Below are positions 48,281-61,234 of a stretch of 64,000 nt of DNA, piece after piece. How positions within the stretch are numbered: the first letter of the stretch is position 1; every line of letters starts with the position of its first letter. The notes under the pieces are model-generated. The model made no database searches. It was not told the origin of the DNA and saw only the letters and a program-made list of their open reading frames with translations. The DNA lies in assembly GCF_014633365.1 (NCBI RefSeq), contig NC_068339.1, forward strand, positions 27,041,316-27,105,315, written 5' to 3'. Position numbers and translations under genes: made by a program. Source of the DNA: Diospyros lotus (lineage: Eukaryota; Streptophyta; Magnoliopsida; Ericales; Ebenaceae).

Positions 48281-49745
48281 ATATTCCCAATCTCAAGAGA
48301 AATTTTATTTCATTGAGTACTCTTGATTTAAATGGGTACAAATTCATTGGTGAATGTGAAGTCATCAAGGTTAGTAAAGGTGCTCTTGTTGTAATGAAAG
48401 ATAAAAAGCAATTTGGTAGATTATACGTTCTATAGGGTTCTTCTATTATAGGTGGTGTTGTTATTTCTACTTCTTCTTTGTCAGATACAAATATAACTCA
48501 ATTGTGGCATACACATTTTGGACATATGAGTGAAATAGGTATAGAAGAATTAAGCAAAAGAGAACTTCTTGAAGGACAGAGTATTGGAAAACTGGAGTTT
48601 TGTGAGCATTGAGTCTTTGGTAAGAAAAAATAAGTCAAATTTAATAAAGACATTCTCAATACAAAAGGGATATTAGACTATATCCATTTTGATTCATGGG
48701 GTTTTGCTAGAGTACCCTCAAAAGATGGTGCCAGATATATGTTAACTTTCATCGATGATTTTTCTAGGAAAGTTAGGGTATTCTTTTTTGACACAGAAGA
48801 CTGATTTTTTTGCTACTTTCAAACAATAGAAGATTATGATTGAGAAACAAATTGAAAAATAGATTAAGGGCCTCTGCCCTAATAATGGTTTATAATTTTG
48901 TTCAAATGAATATAATGATTTCTGTAAGAAAATGAATTCTAAGGAAGGTACACCACAACAAAATGGTGTAACTGAGCGGATGAATAGAACCGTGGTGAAA
49001 AAGGTATGATGTATACTATCTAATTCTGGTTTATATAAGTCATTTTGGGCTGAGCCTACAAACATGACATGTTTTCTGGTTAATCAGTCTCCTTCCTTTG
49101 CTATCGATAAGAAAACTCTAGAAAATGTATGGTTTAGTAATTTTGAAAACTATTTTGATTTGAAAATTTTTGGATGTTCTACATTTGTTCACGATAATGA
49201 CGAAAAATTAGAACTAATTGTCTAAACAATGTCTCTTCCTTGGCTATAAATCTGGTGTTAAGAGTTATAAGTTATGGGATCCAGAAACATCTAATGTTGT
49301 CAATAGCATAGATGTCATTTATGATGAAATTACTATACGTCGTGGTTCTCTACAAAAGAATCTAACCTTACAGGTTAGTAGAGTTTTGACATTCAGGTGG
49401 AGCTTGAAATTGATAAGAGTCATATATTTGAGTTATCATCTCAAATTAAGTTAAGCCCCCAATTAAGTGCAATGAGAGTCTCGATCCATCATAATATTGG
49501 ATTGTTAAAGATATACCCAGAAGAAATATCAAACCCCCTTAAACGGATGTTGAGGCTGATCTTGTTTCCTATGCTTTGAGTATAGCTGAAGATATCGACT
49601 ATAGTGAGCATTGTGTGGATTTGATTGGTATTCCTCGTGGTGTGGATTTGCGTGGTATTCATCAGGGAGATTAATTCTCCATGGTTTTGTTGGAAGAAAG
49701 AATTTTGGATAATTCCATATTTGAATTTTGTATTAAGGTGGAGAT
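48281..49745 (+). pseudogene. Copia integrase with RT/RNase H deletion
   Basis: It begins with the end of protease (FISLSTLDLNGYKF), then the pre-integrase WHTHFGHMSE, CEH*VFGKK, the integrase core DYIHFDSWG and YMLTFIDDFSRK, TPQQNGVTERMNRT and WAEPTNM, FLGYKSGVKSYKLWDPE. After LSIAEDIDYSE, which normally lies just before RT, the text jumps to HCVDLIGI, which normally lies at the very end of the polyprotein. About 2 kb of RT and RNase H is therefore missing. The polypurine tract taaggtggagat is at 49734-49745. Many stops and frameshifts are present. Confidence 0.8.
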
Positions 49746-50169
49746 TGTGATAATTGTGACCCAAAATTTAGATTCGTCTATGATTGGGATTCCTAATTTG
49801 ACCATGATTTGGATTTCAAATTTGACTATGATTAGGATATCAAATTTGATTATGATTGGGATTTATCTCAATTGAAAACTTATCTTCTTGGCTTATCTTC
49901 AGATCAAGATATAATTTCCTATCTACATCTGTAGATGAGTGTTAAATCTATAAATAAGTACTCAAGACCCTAGAATTATTGTAACGATATCATCTTAGTG
50001 ATATTTTGGTGACAACTATATCACTATTATTGTACCAATATCATCTTAGTGATTTTGTATTTTTTTCTGCCCATGGTTTTTTTTATTTGGGTTTTCCACA
50101 TTATATTTTGTGTTAGTTTGTGTGCTTGATGGTTTGATTGTGGTTTGTTATCGATCCAAAATCCTAACA
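49746..50169 (+). repeat. Copia 3' LTR
   Basis: It runs from tgtgataattgtgac to atcctaaca, 424 bp. It holds four imperfect tandem copies of a 30-bp unit built on tatgattgggattcc at about 49778-49868, and a double copy of atcatcttagtgat (near 49990 and 50040). Confidence 0.88.
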
Positions 50170-50941
50170 GTTTTCATTTCACTTTAATCATTTCTTGCTG
50201 CATATTTTTATTTCATGTCATCAGTTTGAATTTATATCTTCAAGCTTAAATGTTTTCTCATGAAACAAAGTTTTTGCAATTCCCAAAGTTTTTTCATTGA
50301 TAATCATTATACTTAGGAACTATACTTGTTTAAATTTTAAACTACTCAAAATTAGATTTTATGCATAGATTTCAAAATTACTGAAAAGTTTCAATACACT
50401 CAATTCACCCCATCGCTTAGGTGGACACTCCTATATGTTCTTACAGTTTAGCCACCAAAATCTTGTGGATACCTAAATCTTTTAGGTATGCATGACATTC
50501 AAATGAAGTTACAAAGTTAAAACATTAAAGGACGAATCAAGAATGAAGAAAAGAAGGAAGAAAGAAATCACCCCTCAAATTGCCAACCACGAGTAGGAAG
50601 TTTTAAATTTCAACATTGGATGGTATATCCCTATTTCTCAACTCTCCATGCATTTGATAGTTTATAATTTTGATGACTTTGGATGATATGTTATCATTAA
50701 GTTATCTCACATGCTTACCTTTATGTTTTGGTTTGCAAAACTATTTTTTAAAATCATTTTCACTTTGGGGGGACTTATCTTGTCAAAATTTTTCTCAAAT
50801 TTTATGTCAAAAAAGAGGGAGTTATTTGGGAATTATTGCTTACCTTTTTGATTTATGATAAAAGGAGAGAGATAAATAAGTAGTTAAAAATAATTTACAA
50901 TATCTTTATTAAAGTTTTTTCATCATCAACAAGGGGGAGAT
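50170..50941 (+). other. Remnant of a second copia element
   Basis: No ORF is convincing. The phrase caattcaccccatcg near 50400 resembles the end of a copia LTR, as does caattcaccctctcggg near 58707. The stretch ends catcaacaagggggaga, a typical copia polypurine tract. This fits a short, internally deleted copia whose 5' LTR end was also hit by the first copia. Confidence 0.45.
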
Positions 50942-50959
50942 TGTTGTACTAATTGTGAT

Positions 50960-53900
50960 TGTAATACCCGAGAATTTGCAAAGGGATCAAGAGAAATTTA
51001 TCTTGGGGCGAAAATGAAATTTTCAGAAGATACTATAATGTAATTTTTGGTACAGTTGTGAATGACCGAATTGACTGTAGAGAGTTCTCTAGAGCTAAGA
51101 TATCTAAGTAAAATGATATGGCATTGACAAGTATTTCGAGGTAAAATTTATGGCATCGAAAAAAGTCGGATCAGAGACAGTTTTTGGTACAACTATGATT
51201 TAGGCTAAAAAATTGAATTGTCATAGGAGACTTCCGCGAAGTCAAAAGAACCCCAAGGAGGTTTATATTTGGTATGTGGAACAACCCTTCAGTGGTTTCA
51301 GGAAGAAACAAAAGGGTTTACGGATAAAATGTAGATTCAGACCTAAGTGCAATTTCTTAGTTTTGCTTAAGGAAGGTCGAAAAGACGTATTTTTGAAATC
51401 TTCGAAGATGAAATGGAAAGTTTAGAACTTCTAGGTCGTAATGGCACTATTGGGAATCTTGGGGGCTTCAAGGAAATGACCAAAGTGTAAAATGAAAAGA
51501 GGTTGGGGTCAAAGAGTAATTTTACAAAATCTTGCAGAGAACTCTGCCATGGTTGACCAGCCACCTTGCTGGCCACCAACTTCCACTTTTGGCCATGGGA
51601 AGCTAGAGGGAATGGGTTGAGAGGCCTCAAGGCTAGGCCTAGGCCGTTCTTTGGCTGACAAACCAGCCATATCGACGAAAAACATGCCAAAAATTGGGTC
51701 ACTAAATCCAGGTTTTGGGGGCTTTTATCGACGGTTTTGGATTGATCTGTGGAAGATAGAATCCTCAGAGGGGTTGGATCGACCAATCATGGGCATTTCG
51801 AGGCTCGGGTTTCGCTATAAATAAAGGTTATGGGATGTTCAAATTCTTCAAAAATTAATCTCTCAAATTCGAGTGTTTGAGGAAAATTTTAAGGAAGTGA
51901 ATAAGGGGCTTTTGTTCCCCATGTCCAGATGATCATTTCTGGAAAGATTGGTGAGATTTTGTGTTCATTTGAGTAGGTTTTAAGAGTTCGCTGAAAAATC
52001 AGACGAGTCGTGAATCCGCATGTTTGAGGACAAATTGAGGGAAGAGGATAAAGGGATTTTGTTCCTCATATTTTTAGGATCATTTATGAAAAGTTTCATG
52101 ACGTTTCGAAATGATTTAAGCTGGTTTTAAGAGTTCATTGGAAAGTTGGGGTTTACGGGAGCTGGATTGAAAATAGGCTAATTTAGCCCTTTTTAGCGGG
52201 TGTTTCGATCATCGGAGGGCACCATTGTGATCGGTTTGAGTAGATCTTCAAGACTATGGAGTCGGATCAACCATCGGAATCATCGGCAAAGTCGTCGTCG
52301 CCGGAGAAAATGACTAGAGGTAAGAAAAGAAAAGGAAAAGGAAAGAAAAGAAGAAAAAAGGAACAAAAATATCACAAAATTAGGAATATTGTTTTATGAA
52401 TTATTGTTAAGAAAAGTATGCGAAATTATTTAAGAAATATTTATTTTGCAATGTTTGAGAAAAAGAGGATTATGGAAATTAGAGAAAAAAATGAGGAAAA
52501 TTCAAAAAACTTTGGAAAAATTCCAGATTATCTAAAATATTATTTTAGGAATTCTGGTGAGAAAATATTTGGAAAAATATTCAAGTAGTTATTTGTTTTA
52601 GATTTTTCAAAGAGAAAAAAAGAAAGAAAATAGAGAAAAATCCAAAGAAATTATGAAAAATAGGTTTTAAAACTTATTTGAATAAATATGATGAATAGGG
52701 TGCTTTGAAGCTTGAAGTGAAGTGATTTGTGCAAAAATCGAGATTGTGCACGAGAATTGAGATCAAGCATGCAAATCGAGGTAGTGGACATTTCTCGAGG
52801 TTTTTTGAATTATGTGCTAAATGTGAGTGATTTTTCCCAAAAGGTTATACATGTTATATTTTGTCTATGTTGAGCATGATAGTTGATGGCGATTTTTCAC
52901 AAGTATACGGATCGCACAAGTAATAGAGTAGTGAGTAGAATATCGTTCACACGAGGATCGGGTGATAATTATCAAAATTATATTAACCCAAAGGTTATTT
53001 AAACAATTGATTAAGGGGAATTAATTTAAGAAAAAAAATAATAACACATAAAGTAAATATGGAGAGTTTCAAGATTTGGAGAGCACTAGGGTATTTCGAT
53101 TTCACCTAATTAATCCAATTTAATTTAAATGGTTGATAATCCAAATTTAATTATGCATGCAATGATAATTAACCACACAAGTCAAATTTTTACTTCCGTT
53201 CCAATTATATTCTTGTAGTGTTTATGATCTAAATCAAGTTATAAATTTTTTCTTCCGGTCTAAATCTATATCAACATATCAATCAAATATTAGCCAAGTA
53301 TTTAATAGCATTAAGCCACTTGCATGAAGAAAGAAAATCAATTCATAAAAATCAAATTATCATAATTAGATTACATCAAAACACCCTAGTTATAGAGTTT
53401 AGTTCATATTATAAATGATGTAATCCATAACAAAACAAATGAACAAAAATATAGAATTTATAAGAAATGAAGAAAGAGAATAAAACTTTTTTGATGTGTA
53501 GGATTTCTTTCTTAAAAAATGTTATCACCAATTCTTGAAGAAATCTTCCACTAAGAGTGCTCCAATTCTCCAATCCTTCAAGCTCTCTCACCTCCAACTC
53601 CTTCAATTTTTCATCCTTCCTTCTCTATTTATACTCATTCATTTCTTTTTTTCCTTAATTTTCTCCTTAAAACATAGGATACCTTACCTCCATGTTTTCC
53701 TCTCCGTGTTTTCCTCTCCATGTTTTTCTCTTCCATGTTTTCCTCTCCATGTTTTATGCCACCCATGTCCACTCAAAAGTTTAGGTCCCATACTCAATAC
53801 AAAGTAATCCCTCAAAATATCAAGAATTACAATTTAGGAATTTTTGTAAGATACAACCTTAATTTAATTAGACTTTTGGGCTAGGCTTCTTAGGTCCAAT

Positions 53901-55261
53901 TGGGCCTAATTCTTCATGAAATAGGCAGCCCAAATAACCCTTAAAAGGCCTCTTAATCCATCTACAAATCAGCCCAACTTGGAGAAAATGGAATGCAAAA
54001 TTCGTAGGTAATGCTGAATTTTTGACAACTTTGACTTTCTATCACTCTAACAACCATAACTTTTTTTAGAAAATTTGGATTTACATATTGTTTGAAGCAT
54101 AGAAAAGTAGACATATAGAGCTCTCACATATATTGTTTTCATAATTTTTTTACATTCCAATTGGTACAGATTTTTTTTTCTAATCAGACCTTTGAGTAGC
54201 GAAAATCGATAACTTTTGCTCTTCTTTCTCACATTTCCTTCAAATCCTATTAACATGATAAATTACCTAAAATTAATATGAAAACATATATAAGCATAAT
54301 AATTAAGCATAAAATCAAGAATAATATAGAAAATATTAGCACATCAATAGTCATGAAAGTGGCTAAGTTATATGCATTTTATGCATATCTTGTCATATTT
54401 ATACATATATTGTTGCATCGATGGTTATGATATTTCATTCGGCATGATATTATTGGCATATCGATACTCGTGTCGGGATGGGATATCACCCTAATAGTGT
54501 AGTCGTAATTCTCCAAGGGCAATTGATGGAACAACGTTAAGATTATCTTGAAAGCAAATCGGGATTCTGCCTAGGGTTTCGTGCTGGACTGGTGGGCTAG
54601 GGAAGTTACACATGTTGTTCATGTATTTGCATCATGCATTCATCTGTTTTTAAACCCTCACTAGAAGATTCATCTACTAACTGGATTATACCTCTCGAAC
54701 ATTCAAACGTTCCAGATAGGACTTGCAGCTTAGACATGGAAGTGATTAAGACGTGGCGGCACGTGGTGACGTGTCTGATGGATTCAGTATGTGGTTCTGG
54801 TATTTTGCTTCATCATGAAGAGACGGATATATTTTTAATCTTATACTCTTTTGATGATTAGTCTTATACTATATAAGAGTGTTATGTATTCGAGTGATAT
54901 TTTGAGGAACCAATCATGTAATATTGTTCAATATTATTGAGGTATCATTTGATTGTATCTAAAATATTTAGTTATTATCTTTGAAAGATAAGTCTCCATG
55001 TATTTTGTATTTGAAGATATACTATGACACGGATTCTTATGTTATGATTTAAGTGAATTCGGTTATATATCATATCAGGTTTCGATTATTGCTTCCGCAT
55101 TTACAATGATTACCTATCTTAACTTATTGATTCTTATTTTGGTATGTTGAGAAAGTAGTACGGGATTGTTGGGGAATGATTTATATTGAGTTTATATTGT
55201 AAAAAAATATATCCCTGAAATTTCTAAATTATTTAACGCTCAGAAAAAATGGGGCGTTACA
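50960..55261 (+). mobile_element. Solo LTR E, same family as LTR A, containing solo LTR F
   Basis: It runs from tgtaatacccgag to ggggcgttaca. The flanks gtgat (50955-50959) and ttgat (55262-55266) are a one-mismatch duplication. It shares tcgagg-rich text (52735-52800) and cctcactagaagattcatct (54656) with A. A likely TATA box ctataaata is at 51815-51823. Net length without F is about 2.8 kb. Confidence 0.82.
52884..54346 (-). mobile_element. Solo LTR F (Athila/Tat-type) inside LTR E
   Basis: It runs from tgatggcgattt to ttagcacatca with the duplication atagt (52879-52883 and 54347-54351). The phrase caagtatacggatcgcacaa near its left end is typical of this LTR class. The stretch atgttttcctctccgtg recurs four times around 53690-53760. 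Confidence 0.92.
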
Positions 55262-55750
55262 TTGATGATATTTTGATAATGGTAATTGGCTTCACAAAAC
55301 TTTACTAAAGCACTCATTTTGGAGTCAAAAGTATTGACTGGTTCTTAAAAGCAATCTACTATAGGATTTGCTTGCTCATGGTTGTTTGTTGTCGACTATT
55401 ATTACATCCTTTCAGTCAAAGGTTCTAAGAACTGTCAACTGAATTTTGTAAATTGTCGACCCCCTCTTTTAAACATTTGAGAATTAGTCGATCGATTATT
55501 AAAAATAGTAAATCGGTTTTCTTACCAAAATTTTAATGGCTAACTAGACTTGATTTCTACATATAGTTTTTCTTAAAGATTTTGGCTCCAACAACTACAT
55601 TTATTGAGAGAGCCCACAAAGCCTATATATAAATGAAATTTTGAATCTTGAGAGGATGTTGTTAACAATTGGGCTTTCATGTTTCATTTACACATTCTCA
55701 AGTTTTTCTTATACTTCATTTTTCTCTCTCATTTTTCTATCAAGGCTATT

Positions 55751-58354
55751 TGTAATGACCTCACTCCTAGAGACCCCATAAGCAGGAATTCAAGAGGGAG
55801 CGCTAAAAGAATGGAAACAGAAATAAGAACTCTATTAAGGTCATTCAACTCTATAGTAATACACATTAGAAATTCATCACAACCATTCTTCATATACTAT
55901 CTTTGACATTCAGAATAAAATATATGACATTCTTTACAATACATTAGGCCTTGAACAGATATTACAATGGGTCCAGACCACAAAAGTTTAGCTAGCATCT
56001 TTAAAAAGAACAAATCGACACTCCAAGATCTTTCAGTCTGGTGAGCTCTATACACTACTACCCCAATGATCAAACCCTTCACGGGCCATCCCCGTCCTTA
56101 CCCTTACCAGTGCCTAGAATGGTAAGAAGAAAATTTGAGCCATAAGGCCCAACAAGTGTATACAAAAGAAAAGGAATAACAAAGCTGGAAGTTGACTGAC
56201 TCAAGAACTGAACCTTATTCAATTTAAGTCATGCTCAATGCGTCATCCCATACTATGAATCACAATGTCAAGTCAACGATATAAATGCATAAATGCACAC
56301 ATATGGTCCTTGGAGCCCACATAAGGTACTCATTCATTTGCACCCAAGGTCTTGTATACAAACCTGCAGTTGCCATGAATTAGCTAGAATATAAAAATCA
56401 TGAGTCGGAGCTCTCATACTAGAACCACCACCACTATAACCACTACAATCCCCACAACACCACAACAAAAGTATGAGTCAAAACTCTCAATACAAACTCG
56501 AGCCAATGCTCATATAAGATCATCATAACGTAGCGCATCAGTAACCATGCATATAAATCCGTCGCTCGCATCAGTAACCATGCAATGCAACACATAGAAA
56601 ATGCAATGGTTCTTAGAGCATAAATGTGATGGCAAGGCTCCCATAAGCCAAGCATCGGCAATGATATGCCCACGTAGTAATTCACACATGCAAAATGCTC
56701 TACATGTATATGCTTGCCTATCATACATGAGTTAGCACTCAACAAGTCAACTGTGTCATGCCAATGTTCACAATCCCAACAAATACAAAGCATGGCCCCC
56801 AATGAATGCAACTCGAACCCCAACACCACAACATATATGTGTGATGGCATGTAAAACTTATCACATGAAAACATGCAAATTAAATGTGTTTGATTTTACA
56901 TTTCTAAACGACCCTAATATTAACTAGATTATAAGCCCAAACATGCATATTTATTCCCCAAAAACATCTATCCAAGATGTGAATTTAAGAGGAGAATACT
57001 TAAAAAACAACTTTTCTTTTATAGAAGAACAAAAGCATAATCGATCGACAGCCTCCTATAATTGGTCGACAGTTCCTTGGCATATTTCGACCGACAAAAT
57101 GCCATGCCACCCGAGATTTCACACAAACATGCAAGTTTCACCAAAAATGCATGCATGATCTATACCTTAACAAAAACCACACCATTCCCAAATGATTATA
57201 GGGTAAAACAAATCCAATTTTGAGTTCCAAAGCACTTCAACAAGAATAAACAAAAATCAAGAGAGATTTACAATCCTTTTTACATAGATACTTCCCAAGA
57301 TCTTTTCCCCAAAAATAGGAGGTTTTGGTGATTAAACCACAAAGAATCATTGATTCAATAGTTAAGGAGCTCAAAGAAATATTAGATCTTGCCTCTTAAA
57401 AGGAGAAGAGGGAGGAGAACTTGCATATAGAACAAAAGGGAGAGATCTTGCATGTGATGAAAGGAACAAGAGGATCTCACATCCATAACCAAAAGAAAAG
57501 ATGAACTTGCCTCTTACACAAAAAGAAGAGGAAGTAGAACTTTCCTTACTATACTCCACCCTTGATCCAAGCTTAATAAAAGCTTTTACAAGAATCCAAT
57601 CTCCACCAACCTAGAAGAAACCACCCAAGAGAAGGAAGAAGGTGATGGAAAATCAGCCTCTTCTCCCTAAAATCCCTTCTTGAAGCACCAATAACCAAAG
57701 GAGAAAGAGAGAAGAAGAAAAGGAAAAGAGAAGATAACTCACCGCCTCTCGCGGCCCTTTCCCACCTTCTACAAGCTTCCACCGACTTCTCTCCCTTATC
57801 CCACTTGAATTTATAAGCCAAATGGCCAAGAAACTCTAGCCTAGCAGAAGCTCGTTGACAATTTTGAAGACATATGTCGTCTACTAGAAGCCATCCTTTT
57901 CTAATCTATCGACAGATTCCTCCATTACCTTACAACCTGTCGACAGATCACTTTCATCTATCGACAAACAGAATCCTCCCCACCAATCTATTGACAGCCT
58001 ACCCTCCATTTGTCGATCAACCGATCCCAATTTCCTCCAACATCGTTAGCAACCTATCTTCCAACACCTCTAACTTGGACCCCTAGATATTCAACATCTT
58101 TGCTTCCTCATTTGCCTTCGATCACTCCATATCCCACTCGTTTATAATTCCCTTTTACTTAGCCTTTCTATACAATTCCTCCCACCTCAAACTTAGAACT
58201 TCCACATCAAGTTTAGCTACTTAAATCCTCAAACTACACATGTGATCCTCTTCCTAGACCATAAATAACTAGCGAGCCATAATTAAATCAACATAGAAGC
58301 AATTTACTTATTCTCTTTCATTATTCTTTTTTTTCAAAATTCTGGGTCATTACA
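55751..58354 (-). mobile_element. Solo LTR I with TCGACAG words
   Basis: It runs from tgtaatgacctc to gggtcattaca with the duplication ctatt (55746-55750 and 58355-58359). The phrases cccataagccaagcatcggc (56651) and gtgagctctatacac (56040) are shared with B, C, H or J. Words of the type tatcgacag and gtcgacag recur at 57045-57095 and 57895-58020. Confidence 0.92.
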
Positions 58355-58752
58355 CTATTTGTATTCATTGTAAATATTTCTTCAAGCCCTATTCTAGATA
58401 GATTTCAGAGAGAGTGTTGCTAGATTTGAATATCTTGTATTGTATTTTTCCTAATAGGTTGTGCTAAAAGAACTAGCTTGGAGTTAGTTGGTGTAATAGG
58501 TTGTGGTCTACAACTTGACAATTGTTTAGTGAATTTTGAAATCTCGAGTAGGGAACTAGAACAATGGATGTAGACAGGGTTGAGCCGAATCACTCTAAAT
58601 TCCTGGTGTCATTTGCATACTTTGATCTTTATCTTTTTTCATTTAACTCACTACTTTCATATCTCTTGCAAACCTCTAGAAATTTATAAATATTATAAAC
58701 ACCCAATTCACCCTCTCGGGCATATGGTGCCATTAGATTACATAAACCCAAC

Positions 58753-61234
58753 AAAACTCATTTCTTGATGCACCTAACTGATTGCATTACTTTATGGGTT
58801 ATTACGCATGCCTAGTGAATACCTAAGAATAGTAGTTGCGAGTTCTTAGTGGAAGAAAAATGATTGTAAAAATATATGATAATAACCAACCCTAAGCTTT
58901 GCTCTAATTGCAAAAGTAGCTCTCATATTTTTTAAATAGCAAAGACCACCATTGCTAGTAAAAATTATTACAAATTGACCATTTTATCCCTATGCTCTCT
59001 CCTCTCCTCTCCTCTCCTCTCTCTTTCTCTCTCTAAACTCTATATATAAATATAACTCTATATATAAATATAAATTTCATTTGAAAAAATATCTTGAAAA
59101 TCTAAATCCAAACTAAAAGATATATACTTTTTCCTAAAAAAATATCATAATTATAGAAAATATATCTTGAAATTGTATTTTAATTACAACAACTATATTT
59201 TCTAATCTTTAACTAAATATGTATATATAGATTAATTTTATTTTATAAGAATATATTTAGAAAATCTAATTCTAAATTATATTTTTTTAGTGCTAAAACT
59301 ATATCCAAATATTTTCTATGAAAGCACTGTAGAATATATGAAAATTTAAAAGAGAAAACTCTTTTCACATTGCCAAAGTTGAATCGTAGCAAATTGTTGG
59401 GGTTTTGCAACCTCAACCTCAGTGGGGTTGCAGAGGAAGTTTAGCAATTGTGTGCAACATAGCATTATTGGGTTTCCACCCAGCGACAACATGAACCCAA
59501 CATGGCTTGGGTTTGATTGTGGGGGGGGGGAGGACAAAAATTTCAAGTAATTGAAAAATCTAGAAGAATCCCTTATCCTTATAAAAATCAAGCACCGTAC
59601 CAACAAATTGAAAAATCACGACGAGACGCACGCCAAAATTGGGTCTTCTTCTTTCCAATCTCCATTTGAGTACAGGAAGTGCTTGTTCCTCATTATTTAT
59701 TTGGCTATGGTTCCAATCGATTGTGGATTTTTTTTAAGTGAGAGAGAGAGAATTAAATTATTTGTGGAAAGAGAGATAAAGGAAGAGAGTAAGGAAGATG
59801 AAGGCATTTTAGTCTGAAAAATTAACGAGGGTTAAGTAACAACATAAGGCTAGGGCAACAAAGTTGAGGGATGCCATTATTATTTTTAGAACCTCGGGAG
59901 TATAACCATCTTTTAATCAAATATCAAAGGTACCAAGCGTTTTTTTTTTTTTTTTTTGTATTTATTTATTAGAACTATAACACATAACATTATTTAAATA
60001 TTAATTTTTGCATAAAAATTATGAAACATATTATTTCATTTATTCTAGAAAACTAGTTTCAGGCTGGCAATTTTCAGCCAATGACGAGAGCAATCTTGAA
60101 CATATGCAAGTGCGAAATTCCGTGTGGAATTTTCCTCCCCACTTTGACTAGGATATTAATAAACGGTGTAAGGAGACCATCCAAATCAGTTGTTTGGTGA
60201 CAGAAAATGACAATTTTATCCATTCTAACAAAGCAAAGCAAGAGGCCTTCTATTTTGAGACCAAGATTAAAATCTCATTATTTTGACAAAGTACCACATA
60301 TACACAAAATATATTTTTGGACATTTATGTGTTCATATTTATTTTATGTTTATAATTATCATATTAGGAGGACGTGCATCAATTGATGTGTAATTTAGAG
60401 AATGACAAAGTTTAATGAGATTGTGAGTTTGGATGTTGATGATGTCAAATATATATCCACGTCACAAGTGCACGGGGACATATAGATGACACGTAAATGA
60501 AAAATGACACACAAGTATCTAGCATCATTAATTATAATGGCTAGCTCTAGGGTCCATCGCATGTTAAGAGTAACTATAAATATGGTTGTTTGATTTATCA
60601 TATATGGGCTTACAAATTTACAAGTAACAAAAACCTCAAGTGTATTGGTTTTTCAGATGGTGTGTAAGATAATTTATATTTTTGTGAATATATTATCACA
60701 TAGTGAATTTTTACTAATTTTGCCTACCGACTTTGGCATTTTGTCAAACTAGCATCAGAGTGATTATATCAACAAAGGGTCAAAAATTTTACTTTGATTA
60801 TTATATATATTTCCCTTTATAGAAATCTTTATGTTAATTGATCTACCCTAAGATCATTGCGAGAGTTTTGTGTAATTTTATTTTTATTTTTGTTTATTTT
60901 AGGAAATTATCCTCTTTTGATAAAAGAAAATTTTAAAGCAAATCAATGTGCAGTGTCGATGCATGTACCCATGTTAAAGGACCACCTACTTTGCTGCTTT
61001 GAGAAGGTTAAAAAGGTCATTTTCTATCACCGAACAAATGATTCAGACGGTTTCTTTGCACCGTTTATCAATATCCTTGTGACTATCAATCCTAGAAAGT
61101 TGACAATAACTTCCAAAATGCCACGGTAGACAACGCACAGAGAAGAGTCATTACTCTCCCAATATTTACTCACTCAGGTTTCGGCATAGTCTAACCTTGT
61201 ATCCCCCTTAATTCCCCCTCCATCTCTCTCTAAA
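58753..61234. other. AT-rich intergenic DNA with microsatellites
   Basis: No coding region is supported. A CTCCT/CT tract is at 58996-59034. Two tandem copies of actctatatataaatata are at about 59037-59072. There is a G-run at 59521-59530 and a T-run at 59941-59957. The stretch about 58880-59940 has weakly inverted ends and may be an old non-autonomous DNA transposon. The 5' leader of the next gene, with a CT-rich stretch, occupies the last 100 bp or so. Confidence 0.5.

Larger units (their letters stand above)
44294..50169 (+). mobile_element. Tork-like copia element, 5' LTR truncated, RT deleted
   Basis: Plus strand: last 156 bp of the 5' LTR, primer site, long leader, gag, protease, [solo LTR H], integrase, polypurine tract, 3' LTR. 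The 5' LTR was split by the minus-strand Tekay at 44293/44294. RT and RNase H are absent. Confidence 0.82.
50942..58752 (+). repeat. 3' LTR of second copia element, twice interrupted
   Basis: It starts tgttgtactaattg after the polypurine tract. It continues at 55267-55745 (with several gtcgac and tcgatcga words at about 55390-55500) and at 58360 to about 58752 (ttgtgctaaaagaactagct, then caattcaccctctcggg). Net length is about 0.9 kb. It is interrupted by E and I. The right end is approximate. Confidence 0.6.

Noticed and set aside
60857..61129. 90-codon ORF just upstream of the GARP gene
   Set aside because: Hydrophobic start followed by unrelated residues, no motif, AT-rich composition; likely chance, and it overlaps the probable promoter region.
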